Assembly: GCF_030954495.1 (NCBI RefSeq) | Contig: NZ_JAVHUW010000044.1 | Coordinates: forward strand, 1-64,000 | Reading direction: 5' to 3' | Origin: Candidatus Desulfosporosinus nitrosoreducens | Lineage (GTDB): Bacteria; Bacillota; Desulfitobacteriia; Desulfitobacteriales; Desulfitobacteriaceae | DNA: 64,000 nt | Part shown: one piece after another, positions 41,843-50,361 of the stretch | How the letters are laid out: the number at the start of each line of letters is the position of its first letter | Position numbering within the stretch: the stretch's first letter is position 1 | Translations under genes and position numbers: made by a program | The notes under the pieces: generated by a model | Seen by the model: only the letters and a program-made list of their open reading frames with translations | Told to the model about the DNA's origin: nothing | Database searches by the model: none

Positions 41843-43888
41843 GTGGAAAAATTAACCGTGCGGCAAAAGTTCATTATGAATAATCTTCTGGAGAAAGGTC
41901 CCCTGACCATCAGGGGCCTTTCTCAACAAATTGATGTCAGCGGACGAACCATTTTACGGGAAACCTCGGCTTTGAACGATTGGCTCAAGCAGCACAAGGT
42001 GCGAATTTCAGAAAGCGGGGGAAAGCTCTATATCGATGGGGCGGAGCGGGATTTAGCCAGGGTCAGGGAGGCGCTCAAAGAAATTCCCCATCTCTGGATG
42101 CTTACTCAGGACCAGCGCCAAGTGCTGATCACGGCTCAGCTTCTTCTGGCCAATGAACCCATCAAATCGGCTTACTTCAGTCATCAATTCAATGTTGTCG
42201 AAGGAACGATCGGTTTTTATCTGGATAAAATTCAAAGTTGGCTGCAGGAGAAAAACTTGACACTCCTGCGTAAAAGAGGATATGGTCTGGAAGTTAAAGG
42301 CTCTGATTGGTATAAGCGCAATGCTTTTGTCGATCTCCTTTACAACTATAAACCCTTAAGCGAATTGCTGACCTTTCTCTATGAAGACAGCAAGGATTAT
42401 TCTTTATTGGCCTTTTTCAGGGTTACTTTTGGAGAAAAGCTAACCTCCCTCACCAAAGAACTTATCGAAGAGATTTATGAAAACGTGTCTCTGAACAATG
42501 ACCTTAAGTTTTTCAGTGCTTATATTCATCTCTTGCTGGTTATTAAACGTACGGAAAGTCAAGATCCTATTGAATTGCCCCCTCAATTAGTTCGGGATAT
42601 CCTGAATTCCGAGGAATTCGGCTTTATGACGCAAGTGCAGGAAATTCTTCGTAAGAAAGGCATTGACCTTCCGGAGAGCGAACTGGCCTATCTGGCCATA
42701 CACTTGCATGGGGAAAGGAAACTCTTTCAAGATGAAAATGAAGCCAAAGGGCTGGGTTTTGAACTCGAAGACCTGATCCGGGAATTGATTTATCTCACTG
42801 AGAAAAAACTCAACCAAAAAATCATGTGTGACGAGACGTTGCTGAAAGGCTTAATCCAGCATATTAATCCGGCGTTGTACCGTTTGACAATGGGTCTGGA
42901 AGTAAGAAACCCGATTATCAATGAGATCAGACACCATTATGAACAACTTTATCAGGCGGTTTCTTATGCCTGCCGGCATGTTTTCTCAAAATATAACTTA
43001 ACCATTCCCAGCAATGAAGTTGGCTATCTTACGATGCATATCGGAGCGGCTCTTGAACGCCAACGCAAGCTGGAGAGAATAAACAAGATGCTGATTATTT
43101 GTCCGAATGGCATGAGTACGGCGAAAATGCTCTACCATAAAATCCGGAACGAGTTTCCCGATTTTGAGACCATTGAGATATGTTCCCTGCGGGATATGCA
43201 TGATAAGATTAAAGAAGGCTATACCATGGTTGTTTCAACGGTTAATATCGGGTATAAAGATATACCCGGGCTGACCGTAATCTCTCCGTTTTTGCCGAAG
43301 GAAGATATCGAGAAAATCAAGGCAGTTCTGAATAAGGCGGGTCAAGAGAGGGCCTTGGAGAAGAATGTATCCTTACCCGTCAGCGAAGCCAATGAAACAG
43401 CCAAAGAATTTGACACGGCCAATGCCCTGCTCGCGAATTTTCAGCTTAAAAATCTAGGGGCTGAAACCTATCAGGATACGATCCGGGATATTGTCCAAGA
43501 GATATACACCTTCCATCGCCTGGAGGACAAAGAACGTATCCACGACTTGATCAGGAAACGGGAGGAAAAGGGCAATGTTATTATTCCCGGGCGGCATATA
43601 GCCCTCATCCACTTCCGCGCTGAAGAAATTAGCGCACCCTTTGTGGGCGCTTTTCGCATCAAGCATTTTATCCAAACCAAAGGAGTCGGGTACTCTTCTG
43701 AAGACATCGATACGTTCCTCGTGATGCTTGCCCGCAAAGATGAAAGCAACTACATTCTCGAACTGCTTGGAAAAATCAGCGTCGCTCTTGTGGAGAATAA
43801 TCGCTTTGCCGAGGTTTTGCGTTTCGGAGACTTGCAGGATATACGCAATGAGTTGGTTGAGATCCTAAATAAGGAGGAAGAGTATTGA
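41843..43888 (+). CDS. mtlR: MtlR-type PTS-regulated transcriptional activator
   Basis: 681 residues with the BglG/MtlR layout: two N-terminal helix-turn-helix regions (KGPLTIRGLSQQIDVSGRTI), two PTS regulation domains with histidines (LAIHLHGERK, LTMHIGAALE), an EIIB-like domain (MLIICPNGMSTAKMLYHK) carrying a cysteine, and a C-terminal EIIA-like domain (IIPGRHIALIHFRAEE). In Firmicutes such proteins activate mtl promoters when phosphorylated by HPr and dephosphorylated at the EIIB site. GTG start 11 bp after mtlA; overlaps mtlF by 4 nt. Confidence 0.92.
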   Translation: MEKLTVRQKFIMNNLLEKGPLTIRGLSQQIDVSGRTILRETSALNDWLKQHKVRISESGGKLYIDGAERDLARVREALKEIPHLWMLTQDQRQVLITAQLLLANEPIKSAYFSHQFNVVEGTIGFYLDKIQSWLQEKNLTLLRKRGYGLEVKGSDWYKRNAFVDLLYNYKPLSELLTFLYEDSKDYSLLAFFRVTFGEKLTSLTKELIEEIYENVSLNNDLKFFSAYIHLLLVIKRTESQDPIELPPQLVRDILNSEEFGFMTQVQEILRKKGIDLPESELAYLAIHLHGERKLFQDENEAKGLGFELEDLIRELIYLTEKKLNQKIMCDETLLKGLIQHINPALYRLTMGLEVRNPIINEIRHHYEQLYQAVSYACRHVFSKYNLTIPSNEVGYLTMHIGAALERQRKLERINKMLIICPNGMSTAKMLYHKIRNEFPDFETIEICSLRDMHDKIKEGYTMVVSTVNIGYKDIPGLTVISPFLPKEDIEKIKAVLNKAGQERALEKNVSLPVSEANETAKEFDTANALLANFQLKNLGAETYQDTIRDIVQEIYTFHRLEDKERIHDLIRKREEKGNVIIPGRHIALIHFRAEEISAPFVGAFRIKHFIQTKGVGYSSEDIDTFLVMLARKDESNYILELLGKISVALVENNRFAEVLRFGDLQDIRNELVEILNKEEEY

Positions 43889-44325
43889 AGCAGGAACTAT
43901 TTAATGAAAGCAATATACAACTTAACCTGGCTCCCGAACCGAAAAGCGCCGCTATCTTAAGAGCGGGCGAACTTCTCAGGAAAAATGGCTACGTGCAAAA
44001 CGAATACCTGGAGGGAATGGCCAAACGTGAGGAGAGTTTGACGACCTATGTCGGCAACGGTGTCGCTATTCCCCATGGTTTGCCGGACTATATCCCCTAT
44101 ATCCTTAAATCCGGGCTTGTCTTCCTGCAGTACCCTGAAGGTGTTGACTTTGGGGAGGGAAACACAGCGTACCTCTTGATTGGCATCGCCGGCAAAGATG
44201 ATGAACATCTTGAACTTCTCTCGACCATCGCCTTAGTCTGTCAGGACGAAGAGAATGTGACCCGGCTTAAACAGGCTGCCAGCAAAGAGGAAGTCCTGGA
44301 AATTCTGGCCGGCGGTGATGTCTGA
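43885..44325 (+). CDS. mtlF: PTS mannitol-type EIIA
   Basis: 146-residue cytoplasmic phosphocarrier between HPr and MtlA. The phospho-histidine is His64 in GNGVAIPHGLPDY; ESLTTYVGNG and LLIGIAGKDDEHLELL are typical of the mannitol/fructose EIIA family. TTG start 43885 overlaps the mtlR stop, with AAGGAGGAAG upstream, and its own stop overlaps the start of pfkB (TGATG): tight coupling throughout. Confidence 0.93.
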   Translation: MKQELFNESNIQLNLAPEPKSAAILRAGELLRKNGYVQNEYLEGMAKREESLTTYVGNGVAIPHGLPDYIPYILKSGLVFLQYPEGVDFGEGNTAYLLIGIAGKDDEHLELLSTIALVCQDEENVTRLKQAASKEEVLEILAGGDV

Positions 44326-45254
44326 TGATCAGAACTGTCACCTTGAATGCGGCCGTCGACAAAACCGTCGAGGTCCGAGATTTCCGCTTAGGGGCCGTCA
44401 ACCGCATCACTAAGCTTCAGCTTGATGCCGGAGGAAAAGGAATTAATGTTTCCAAGGTCATTCAGGCTTTGCAGGGTGAGAGTATGGCCTTGGGCGTCCT
44501 GGCAGGGCATAATGGCGAATTTATACAGGCTGAAATGGAGCGCCGGGGGATTGCCCATGATTTCCTGTTTATCCCGGGTGAGACCCGAACGAATTTAAAA
44601 GTTGTGGACTCTCTAAATTCAACTTTCACGGACATCAATGAACCCGGAACTGCCATTTCCGAAGATGAGCTTAGACAGCTCGAAGCAAAGATCTTCAAAG
44701 ATTTTGCTGCCGGCACAAGTTTAGTTTTGTCGGGCAGCGTTCCGGCCTCAGTGCCCGCCTCTATCTATCGGCGCTGGCTGGAACGAGCCAAAGCCCTCGG
44801 CGGGAAAACCTTTTTGGATGCCGACGGTGAACTGCTCCGTGAAGGGATTAAGGCCAAGCCCTTTCTCGCCAAGCCCAATCTTCATGAACTGGAGGGTCTT
44901 GTTGGGCAGACACTGCCAACCCTTGAGGATGTAGCGAAGGCTGCCCGCAGCTTATTGGCTCAAGGGTTGGAAATGCTGGTCGTCTCCCTGGGTTCCCAAG
45001 GCGCCCTCTTTGCTTATGGGGAGCAAGTGGTCCATGCCGCAGCTTTGCCTGTCGAGGTCAAAAGCACGGTGGGAGCAGGGGATGCCATGGTTGCCGCCCT
45101 GACCCTTGTCCCGAGCGGTGAAGATTATTTGGCTCAAGCGGTTCGCTGGTCAATAGCAGCCAGCGCCGCCCAAATAACGACCCCAGGGACTCAGCCTCCG
45201 GAACTGACGAAAGTGCTTTCCTATCTGGATCAAGTGCGCTGCACTAATATCTAG
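44325..45254 (+). CDS. pfkB: PfkB family hexose-phosphate kinase (1-phosphofructokinase type)
   Basis: 309-residue ribokinase-fold enzyme. N-terminal TLNAAVDKTVEVRDF and DAGGKGINVSKVIQALQG, and the C-terminal STVGAGDAMVAAL with the catalytic aspartate are those of FruK/LacC/PfkB-2. It would phosphorylate fructose-1-P, tagatose-6-P or fructose-6-P; in this operon conversion of the oxidised hexitol phosphate to fructose-1,6-bisphosphate makes sense. Start ATG overlaps mtlF. The precise substrate is inferred from context. Confidence 0.9.
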   Translation: MIRTVTLNAAVDKTVEVRDFRLGAVNRITKLQLDAGGKGINVSKVIQALQGESMALGVLAGHNGEFIQAEMERRGIAHDFLFIPGETRTNLKVVDSLNSTFTDINEPGTAISEDELRQLEAKIFKDFAAGTSLVLSGSVPASVPASIYRRWLERAKALGGKTFLDADGELLREGIKAKPFLAKPNLHELEGLVGQTLPTLEDVAKAARSLLAQGLEMLVVSLGSQGALFAYGEQVVHAAALPVEVKSTVGAGDAMVAALTLVPSGEDYLAQAVRWSIAASAAQITTPGTQPPELTKVLSYLDQVRCTNI

Positions 45255-45290
45255 GCTTACTATTCTAAATAGAATCTGGAGGGGTATGTC

Positions 45291-46550
45291 ATGAAAACCA
45301 GAGCAGTACGCTTATATGCAGAAAATGATCTGCGTTTGGAGGAATTCGAGCTGCCGGAAATTACGGATGAGGAAATCTTGGTTGAAGTCATCTCAGACAG
45401 CGTCTGCATGTCGACTTATAAAGCGGCCATTTTAGGCACAAAACACAAGAGAGTGCCTCAAGATATCGATGTTCATCCCATTATCGTGGGGCACGAGTTT
45501 GCCGGCAACATTGTAAAAGTAGGTAAAAAACTGAAGGGCCAATTTAAGGAAGGAAATAAATTTGCCTTGCAGCCCGCTTTGAATTACAAAGGGAGTATGT
45601 GGTCGCCCGGCTATTCTTACCGCTATTTTGGCGGCGATGCCACCTATAATGTGATTCCCCGTGAGGTCATGGAAATCGGCTGTTTCCTTAATTATCAGGG
45701 AGAAACCTATTATGAGGCTTCTTTGGCCGAACCGATGTCTTGTATTATCGGAGCTTTCCACGCCAGCTACCACACAAGCATGGGAAGTTATGAACACCGC
45801 ATGGGTATTGTTGAGGGCGGAAAAATGGCTTTGTTAGCGGCCGCCGGCCCCATGGGACTGGGAGCCATTGACTATGCTCTGCACGCGGATCGCCGCCCCT
45901 CTCTGCTCGTGGTGACAGACGTCGATGAAGAGAAACTCGCCCGGGCCCGCACGATTTTTACCGCGGCAGAAGCCAAGAAATGCGGAGTGGAGCTGGTCTT
46001 TGTCAACACGCAGGGAGTGGCCGACGTTCCGGCCAAGCTGCGCGCTTTGACAGGCGACACCGGTTTTGATGATGTGTTCGTCTTTACTCCGGTCAAGCCT
46101 GTGGTTGAACAGGGGGACCAGATTTTGGGCCGTGACGGTTGTCTTAACTTTTTTGCCGGTCCGACCGATCCTCAATTCGGCGCTCACCTGAACTTATATA
46201 ACGTTCATTACGGGTCAACCCATATTATGGGCACAACGGGAGGGAACACGGCAGATCTGCTGGAATCCTTGAAAATGACGGAAGAGAAAAAAATCAATCC
46301 CGCCGTTATGGTAACCCATGTCGGCGGCCTGGATGCCGTGGCGGAGACGGTTTTAAACCTGCCCCATATTCCCGGCGGGAAAAAGCTGATCTATACGCAC
46401 ATTAATATGAAATTAACGGCTATCGATGATTTTGTTAAACTTGGACTCAATGACACCCGCTTTGCCTGCCTGGCCGACATTGTCAGCAACAATAAGGGTT
46501 TGTGGTGCGCTGAGGCGGAACGCTATCTGCTTGAGAAATGGAGGGATTAA
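45291..46550 (+). CDS. Zinc-binding alcohol dehydrogenase, sorbose/hexitol phosphate type
   Basis: 419-residue medium-chain dehydrogenase. Catalytic-zinc residues appear in SDSVCMSTYK and HPIIVGHEFAGNI; the nucleotide fold has AAAGPMGLGAIDYAL. Length and motifs resemble L-sorbose-1-phosphate reductase-like proteins (SorE type), which interconvert ketose and hexitol phosphates. No mtlD is present in this operon, so this enzyme is the likely replacement that oxidises mannitol-1-phosphate (or another hexitol phosphate) to the ketose phosphate. GGAGGGG precedes ATG 45291. Confidence 0.85.
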   Translation: MKTRAVRLYAENDLRLEEFELPEITDEEILVEVISDSVCMSTYKAAILGTKHKRVPQDIDVHPIIVGHEFAGNIVKVGKKLKGQFKEGNKFALQPALNYKGSMWSPGYSYRYFGGDATYNVIPREVMEIGCFLNYQGETYYEASLAEPMSCIIGAFHASYHTSMGSYEHRMGIVEGGKMALLAAAGPMGLGAIDYALHADRRPSLLVVTDVDEEKLARARTIFTAAEAKKCGVELVFVNTQGVADVPAKLRALTGDTGFDDVFVFTPVKPVVEQGDQILGRDGCLNFFAGPTDPQFGAHLNLYNVHYGSTHIMGTTGGNTADLLESLKMTEEKKINPAVMVTHVGGLDAVAETVLNLPHIPGGKKLIYTHINMKLTAIDDFVKLGLNDTRFACLADIVSNNKGLWCAEAERYLLEKWRD

Positions 46551-46552
46551 TC

Positions 46553-46822
46553 ATGCTCACCCGTGAATTGACGATCAACAACAAGTCGGGGCTTCATGCC
46601 CGTCCGGCGTCTTTGTGGGTTCAAACCGCCAGTCGCTTTCGCAGCAAAATCAAGATTAAGCGCCAGGATACTGTCGTCGATGGCAAAAGTATTTTAGGGA
46701 TTCTTTCCTTAGGCTTATCGAAAGGCAGCATTTTTGAACTCTTAGTTGAGGGCGAGGATGAAACGGAGGCCGTTGCCGCCTTGGAGGCGTTAATGATTGA
46801 TTTAGAAAACCAGGACGGGTAG
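46553..46822 (+). CDS. ptsH: HPr phosphocarrier protein
   Basis: 89 residues. His15 in KSGLHARPAS is the site phosphorylated by EI, and Ser46 in DGKSILGILSLG the site used by HPr kinase; both fall at the canonical numbers from ATG 46553. GGAGGG lies 7 nt upstream. Its location inside a hexitol operon, next to ptsI and hprK, is unusual since ptsHI is normally a separate housekeeping operon. Confidence 0.95.
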   Translation: MLTRELTINNKSGLHARPASLWVQTASRFRSKIKIKRQDTVVDGKSILGILSLGLSKGSIFELLVEGEDETEAVAALEALMIDLENQDG

Positions 46823-46832
46823 GTAGAAGGAC

Positions 46833-48539
46833 ATGAATAATAAGATTTGGCGCGGGCTTGGGGTTTCGGCAGGAAGGGCGGCAGGCCCAACCTGGTATTT
46901 AAAAGGATTTCAAGCGGAGGCGACGCCGAAGACCTCTGAAAGCCGTTCCCCGGAAGAGGAACTGTCCCGTCTGCAGCAAGCGGTCACCCGCACGGAACAG
47001 ACCCTGACCCGTCTGGAAGAACAAGTCAAGGTTGAGCAAGGTGAGGAAGTCGCTCAAATCTTTGTCGCCCATAAATTATTGCTCAGCGACCCCGCCTTTA
47101 TCGGCGAGGCTCAGGAACGCTTGCAAAAAGGACAGTTAAGTGCCGAAGAGGCCCTTCGGGAAGTGGCGGAAGAAGCCGTCAAAATGCTGCGCGGTTTGGA
47201 AGATCCTTATTTTCAAGAGCGGGCAGTAGATGTGCAGGATGTTTTGGTACAACTTTTGAAAAGTCTTCAGGATGTCCAAGAAGAAGGAGCGGACTTGTTT
47301 CCCCCAACCGGAGATTATGTTATTCTGGCCGATGAGCTGACTCCTGCCCAGACCATTGCCTTGCCCAAGGAACGCGTTCTTGGTTTTGTTGTGCGCCAGG
47401 GAGGGAAAACCTCTCATGCCGCCATTTTGGCCCGGACCTACGGTATCCCCGCCCTCGCAGGTGTGGCCGGAGACTGGGAAGATTTGAAGCTTGAGAAATG
47501 GGTTGAACTGGACGGCGAGGAAGGTTGGATACGTCCTTCCGCTGAAAACCGCATTGTCTTTGCCGACAGCGGGTTAAGAGAGGAAGAAATTTCCTTGCCC
47601 GACAATGCTCTGCAGGACATGACTTTAGCGGCCAATATCGGCAGTCCGGGTGACTTGCCGCTGGTAGAGAAGTTTAAAGCTCAAGGCATCGGCTTGTACC
47701 GGACAGAGTTTTTATTTATGGGAGAGGAGCTTCCCAGTGAAGAAGAGCAGGTGGAAGCTTATCGCCAGGTCGTTGCAGCCTGTGCACCGCAACTAACCGT
47801 CATCAGAACCTTGGATATCGGGGGAGATAAAAAAGCCCCCGCCCTGGGCCTTCCTCAAGAGAAAAATCCTTTTCTCGGTGTCCGGGCGCTGCGGCTGACT
47901 TTGCGGCGGCCCGAGCTGTTCCGCCAACAGCTGCGGGCCATATGGCGGGCGGCTGCCTCGGGCCCGACTGCTGTCATGTTTCCTATGATAGCAACCTTGG
48001 AGGAACTTGATCAGGCTAAGGAAGCTCTTTGGGCCGCCCGGGAAGAAGTGTTACAGTCGGGTCATGATGTGGGAGAACTCCAGATCGGGATGATGATTGA
48101 GATTCCCTCCGCCGCCTGGCTGGCCGACCAATTTGCCGCCAAGGTTGACTTTTTCTCTATCGGCACCAATGATTTGACCCAGTATATGCTGGCCGTTGAT
48201 CGGGAAAACACGGAACTGGCTGACCTCTATCAGCCCTATCACCCCGCCGTTCTGGGGATGATTGCCCGCGTCAGTCAGGCCGCGCTCCGGAGAGGAATCT
48301 GGACAGGAGTGTGCGGAGAAGCGGGAGGGGATGCTCTCCTGGCTCCTTTCTTTCGAGCCGTAGGGATCAAAGAATTGAGCATGGCGCCGGGTTCTTTGGT
48401 GAAAGTCAGGGCAGCCTTGGGGAAACTGGCTTTATCGCCGGGTGAGAGTGAGTCCTTGGTCGAATCTGTTTTGGCCTGCGGCAGTGCTGCCGGTGTGAGA
48501 GAAGCCCTTGAATCCTTTCTCTCCAGGCAAATTGTCTAA
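46833..48539 (+). CDS. ptsI: PTS enzyme I
   Basis: 568-residue phosphoenolpyruvate-protein phosphotransferase that starts the PTS relay by phosphorylating HPr. Phospho-histidine in VRQGGKTSHAAILARTYG near residue 190; the PEP-binding C-terminal barrel shows LYRTEFLFM, RTLDIGGDKK, MIEIPSAAWLADQF and the catalytic Cys region TGVCGEAGGDA. Normal length. AGAAGGA lies before ATG 46833, 10 bp after ptsH. Confidence 0.95.
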   Translation: MNNKIWRGLGVSAGRAAGPTWYLKGFQAEATPKTSESRSPEEELSRLQQAVTRTEQTLTRLEEQVKVEQGEEVAQIFVAHKLLLSDPAFIGEAQERLQKGQLSAEEALREVAEEAVKMLRGLEDPYFQERAVDVQDVLVQLLKSLQDVQEEGADLFPPTGDYVILADELTPAQTIALPKERVLGFVVRQGGKTSHAAILARTYGIPALAGVAGDWEDLKLEKWVELDGEEGWIRPSAENRIVFADSGLREEEISLPDNALQDMTLAANIGSPGDLPLVEKFKAQGIGLYRTEFLFMGEELPSEEEQVEAYRQVVAACAPQLTVIRTLDIGGDKKAPALGLPQEKNPFLGVRALRLTLRRPELFRQQLRAIWRAAASGPTAVMFPMIATLEELDQAKEALWAAREEVLQSGHDVGELQIGMMIEIPSAAWLADQFAAKVDFFSIGTNDLTQYMLAVDRENTELADLYQPYHPAVLGMIARVSQAALRRGIWTGVCGEAGGDALLAPFFRAVGIKELSMAPGSLVKVRAALGKLALSPGESESLVESVLACGSAAGVREALESFLSRQIV

Positions 48540-48653
48540 CTGTCCTTCTTTGCGCTTGTTTTGTTCAGTGGTTTTAGGCAGTTAAGAACCGTATGGATTT
48601 TTGATTACCTTGGTTATTACCTGAAATGTCCATGGTATAGAGGGAGGGTTAAG

Positions 48654-49547
48654 ATGCTGACAGTCGGCCAGTTAGTAGAGGAATTTAATGTTAAGATTGT
48701 GGCCGGGCGCGGGGGCTTGAATAAGGAGATTACGGATTATAGTCTCAAACGGCCCAGCGCCGAATTAGTCGGCTATCTGACCTACCTTACTCCCCAAAGA
48801 ATTCAGATTTACGGCCGCACGGAACTGGGGCTGTTTCAGCAGCTCGCGCCGGAGCTGCGCTATGAGAATCTGGGCAGAGTCATGCTTGCGGAAGTCCCCT
48901 GTCTGATTGTCACCCGGGGCTTGCCGGTGCCGCCGGAATTTATTCAATTGGCAGAAGAGAGAAATATCCCTTTGCTGGCCAGCGAACGCTCCACAACTCA
49001 GCTTTACTACTTGCTCATCCGTTTTTTGGCCAATCGCCTGGCGCCTTCAACCTTAGTTCACGGCGTTTTGGTCGATGTTTACGGAGTCGGGGTTTTAATC
49101 ACTGGAGATAGCGGCATTGGGAAAAGCGAAACAGCTTTAGAACTGATTCGCAACGGACATTTGTTAGTGGCCGACGATGCCGTTGAGGTACAGCGGGTTG
49201 ACGAAGAAAATTTGTACGGCAGAGCGCCTCAAGCCATCCGGCATCTCCTTGAAGTGCGGGGGCTGGGAATCATGGATGTCACGAAACTTTTTGGAGCCGG
49301 TGCTGTTCGCGATGAGAAGGAAATCCACCTGCTTGTGGAATTAGAGGAATGGCAAGAAGGGAAATATTACGACCGCTTGGGGTTTGATCCTCCTCAAACG
49401 TTTACGATTCTCGGCATCCCCGTCCCCAAAGTGACAGTCCCGGTGCGTCCGGGACGCCAGCTGGCGTCGATCATCGAGGTTGCGGTTATGCAAAACCGGC
49501 TGCGCAAGACGGAAGACGGGCATCCGCTGTTCCAGAGCGGATACTAA
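48654..49547 (+). CDS. hprK: HPr kinase/phosphorylase
   Basis: 297 residues. Phosphorylates HPr at Ser46 in response to glycolytic intermediates and so drives catabolite control in Firmicutes. Walker A GDSGIGKSE at about 151-159, HPrK signature LEVRGLGIMDVTKLFG, and the N-terminal MurF-like domain. ATG 48654 has GGGAGG about 7 nt upstream; the frame extends to 48561 but without ribosome site or homology. Last gene of the PTS unit, with a terminator just after. Confidence 0.94.
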   Translation: MLTVGQLVEEFNVKIVAGRGGLNKEITDYSLKRPSAELVGYLTYLTPQRIQIYGRTELGLFQQLAPELRYENLGRVMLAEVPCLIVTRGLPVPPEFIQLAEERNIPLLASERSTTQLYYLLIRFLANRLAPSTLVHGVLVDVYGVGVLITGDSGIGKSETALELIRNGHLLVADDAVEVQRVDEENLYGRAPQAIRHLLEVRGLGIMDVTKLFGAGAVRDEKEIHLLVELEEWQEGKYYDRLGFDPPQTFTILGIPVPKVTVPVRPGRQLASIIEVAVMQNRLRKTEDGHPLFQSGY

Positions 49548-49570
49548 AGAAAACTAGCAACGGTTTTTCG

Positions 49571-49596
49571 AGGGGGCAACGAAAGTTGCCCCCTTA
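49571..49596 (+). terminator. Terminator of the PTS operon
   Basis: AGGGGGCAAC (49571-49580) pairs with GTTGCCCCCT (49585-49594) around a GAAA tetraloop; only a short T-tract follows. Confidence 0.75.
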
Positions 49597-49693
49597 CTGG
49601 CAGTGCCAATAATTTATAAACACAGTTCGACTATTTATGCATAAATCACATTGACCTTACAATAATAATGTTATATTCTAAAAATGATAAATT

Positions 49694-49707
49694 TTGATTT
49701 AAATCAA
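49694..49707 (+). promoter_or_regulatory. FNR/CRP-like operator
   Basis: TTGAT-TTAA-ATCAA is a perfect 14-bp palindrome that matches the FNR consensus TTGAT-N4-ATCAA. It lies about 66 bp upstream of the polyferredoxin gene. A Crp/Fnr-family protein is encoded 10 kb away (39417), but it is CooA-like and its site differs. Confidence 0.6.
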
Positions 49708-49772
49708 CAAATAATATGGTCAGGTTAAGCAAACGACCATAAGTTGTAGTCTTTTGAAAGGATGAGCCTTCG

Positions 49773-50315
49773 TTGGAGAAAAAACGTAAAAAGCGAAGAG
49801 CGGTGGTTTATTGCCGCGGTGGAGTTCGCGCAAACTCAAAGGTTGAGCGCAGCTTATTAGACGGTGATTGCAGCCAGGCATTGGCGAAATATCCCGAAGG
49901 CATTCTGGAATGTGAGCGGGGTTGCCTTGGTCTGGGCAGTTGTGTCAACAGCTGCCGCTTGAAAGCAATTCAGATCAATTCCTATGGCGTCGCAGAGGTG
50001 GACCCTGGAAAATGCGTAGGGTGCGGGCTCTGTGTTAAGGCATGTCCCAAGGGACTCATTGGTATGATCCTGCCCGAAAACACGATTATGCCCCGATGCT
50101 CGAATTTAGACCAAGGTCCTGCCGCAAGAAAAGTCTGCGCAGTCAGCTGTATTGCCTGTCGCATCTGCGAAAAAAACTGTCCTGCCGATGCAATCATGGT
50201 GATTGAGAATCACGCTGTTATCAATGAAGAGCGCTGCATTGCCTGCGGGATGTGTGCGGTAAAGTGCCCCCGCGGTGTGATCATTGACTCGGATGGAATT
50301 TTTACAACCGTGTGA
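49773..50315 (+). CDS. RnfB-like polyferredoxin
   Basis: 180 residues with four cysteine-rich cluster regions: CERGCLGLGSCVNSC, CVGCGLCVKAC, CAVSCIACRICEKNC and CIACGMCAVKC. The order CLGLGSC-CVGCGLCVKACPKGLI resembles the C-terminal half of RnfB, but the membrane anchor is missing and the N-terminus is very basic (EKKRKKRRA). Probably the electron acceptor of the adjacent molybdenum hydroxylase. TTG start 49773 after GAAAGGATG. Preceded by the FNR-like box; 46 bp to the next gene. Confidence 0.87.
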   Translation: MEKKRKKRRAVVYCRGGVRANSKVERSLLDGDCSQALAKYPEGILECERGCLGLGSCVNSCRLKAIQINSYGVAEVDPGKCVGCGLCVKACPKGLIGMILPENTIMPRCSNLDQGPAARKVCAVSCIACRICEKNCPADAIMVIENHAVINEERCIACGMCAVKCPRGVIIDSDGIFTTV

Positions 50316-50361
50316 CAGCAAATCACGGTATTGACATGAAATTACAGAGGAAGAGGGAACT

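Noticed and set aside
48561..48653. Upstream extension of hprK
   Set aside because: No ribosome site and no resemblance to HPr kinases; ATG 48654 fits both.
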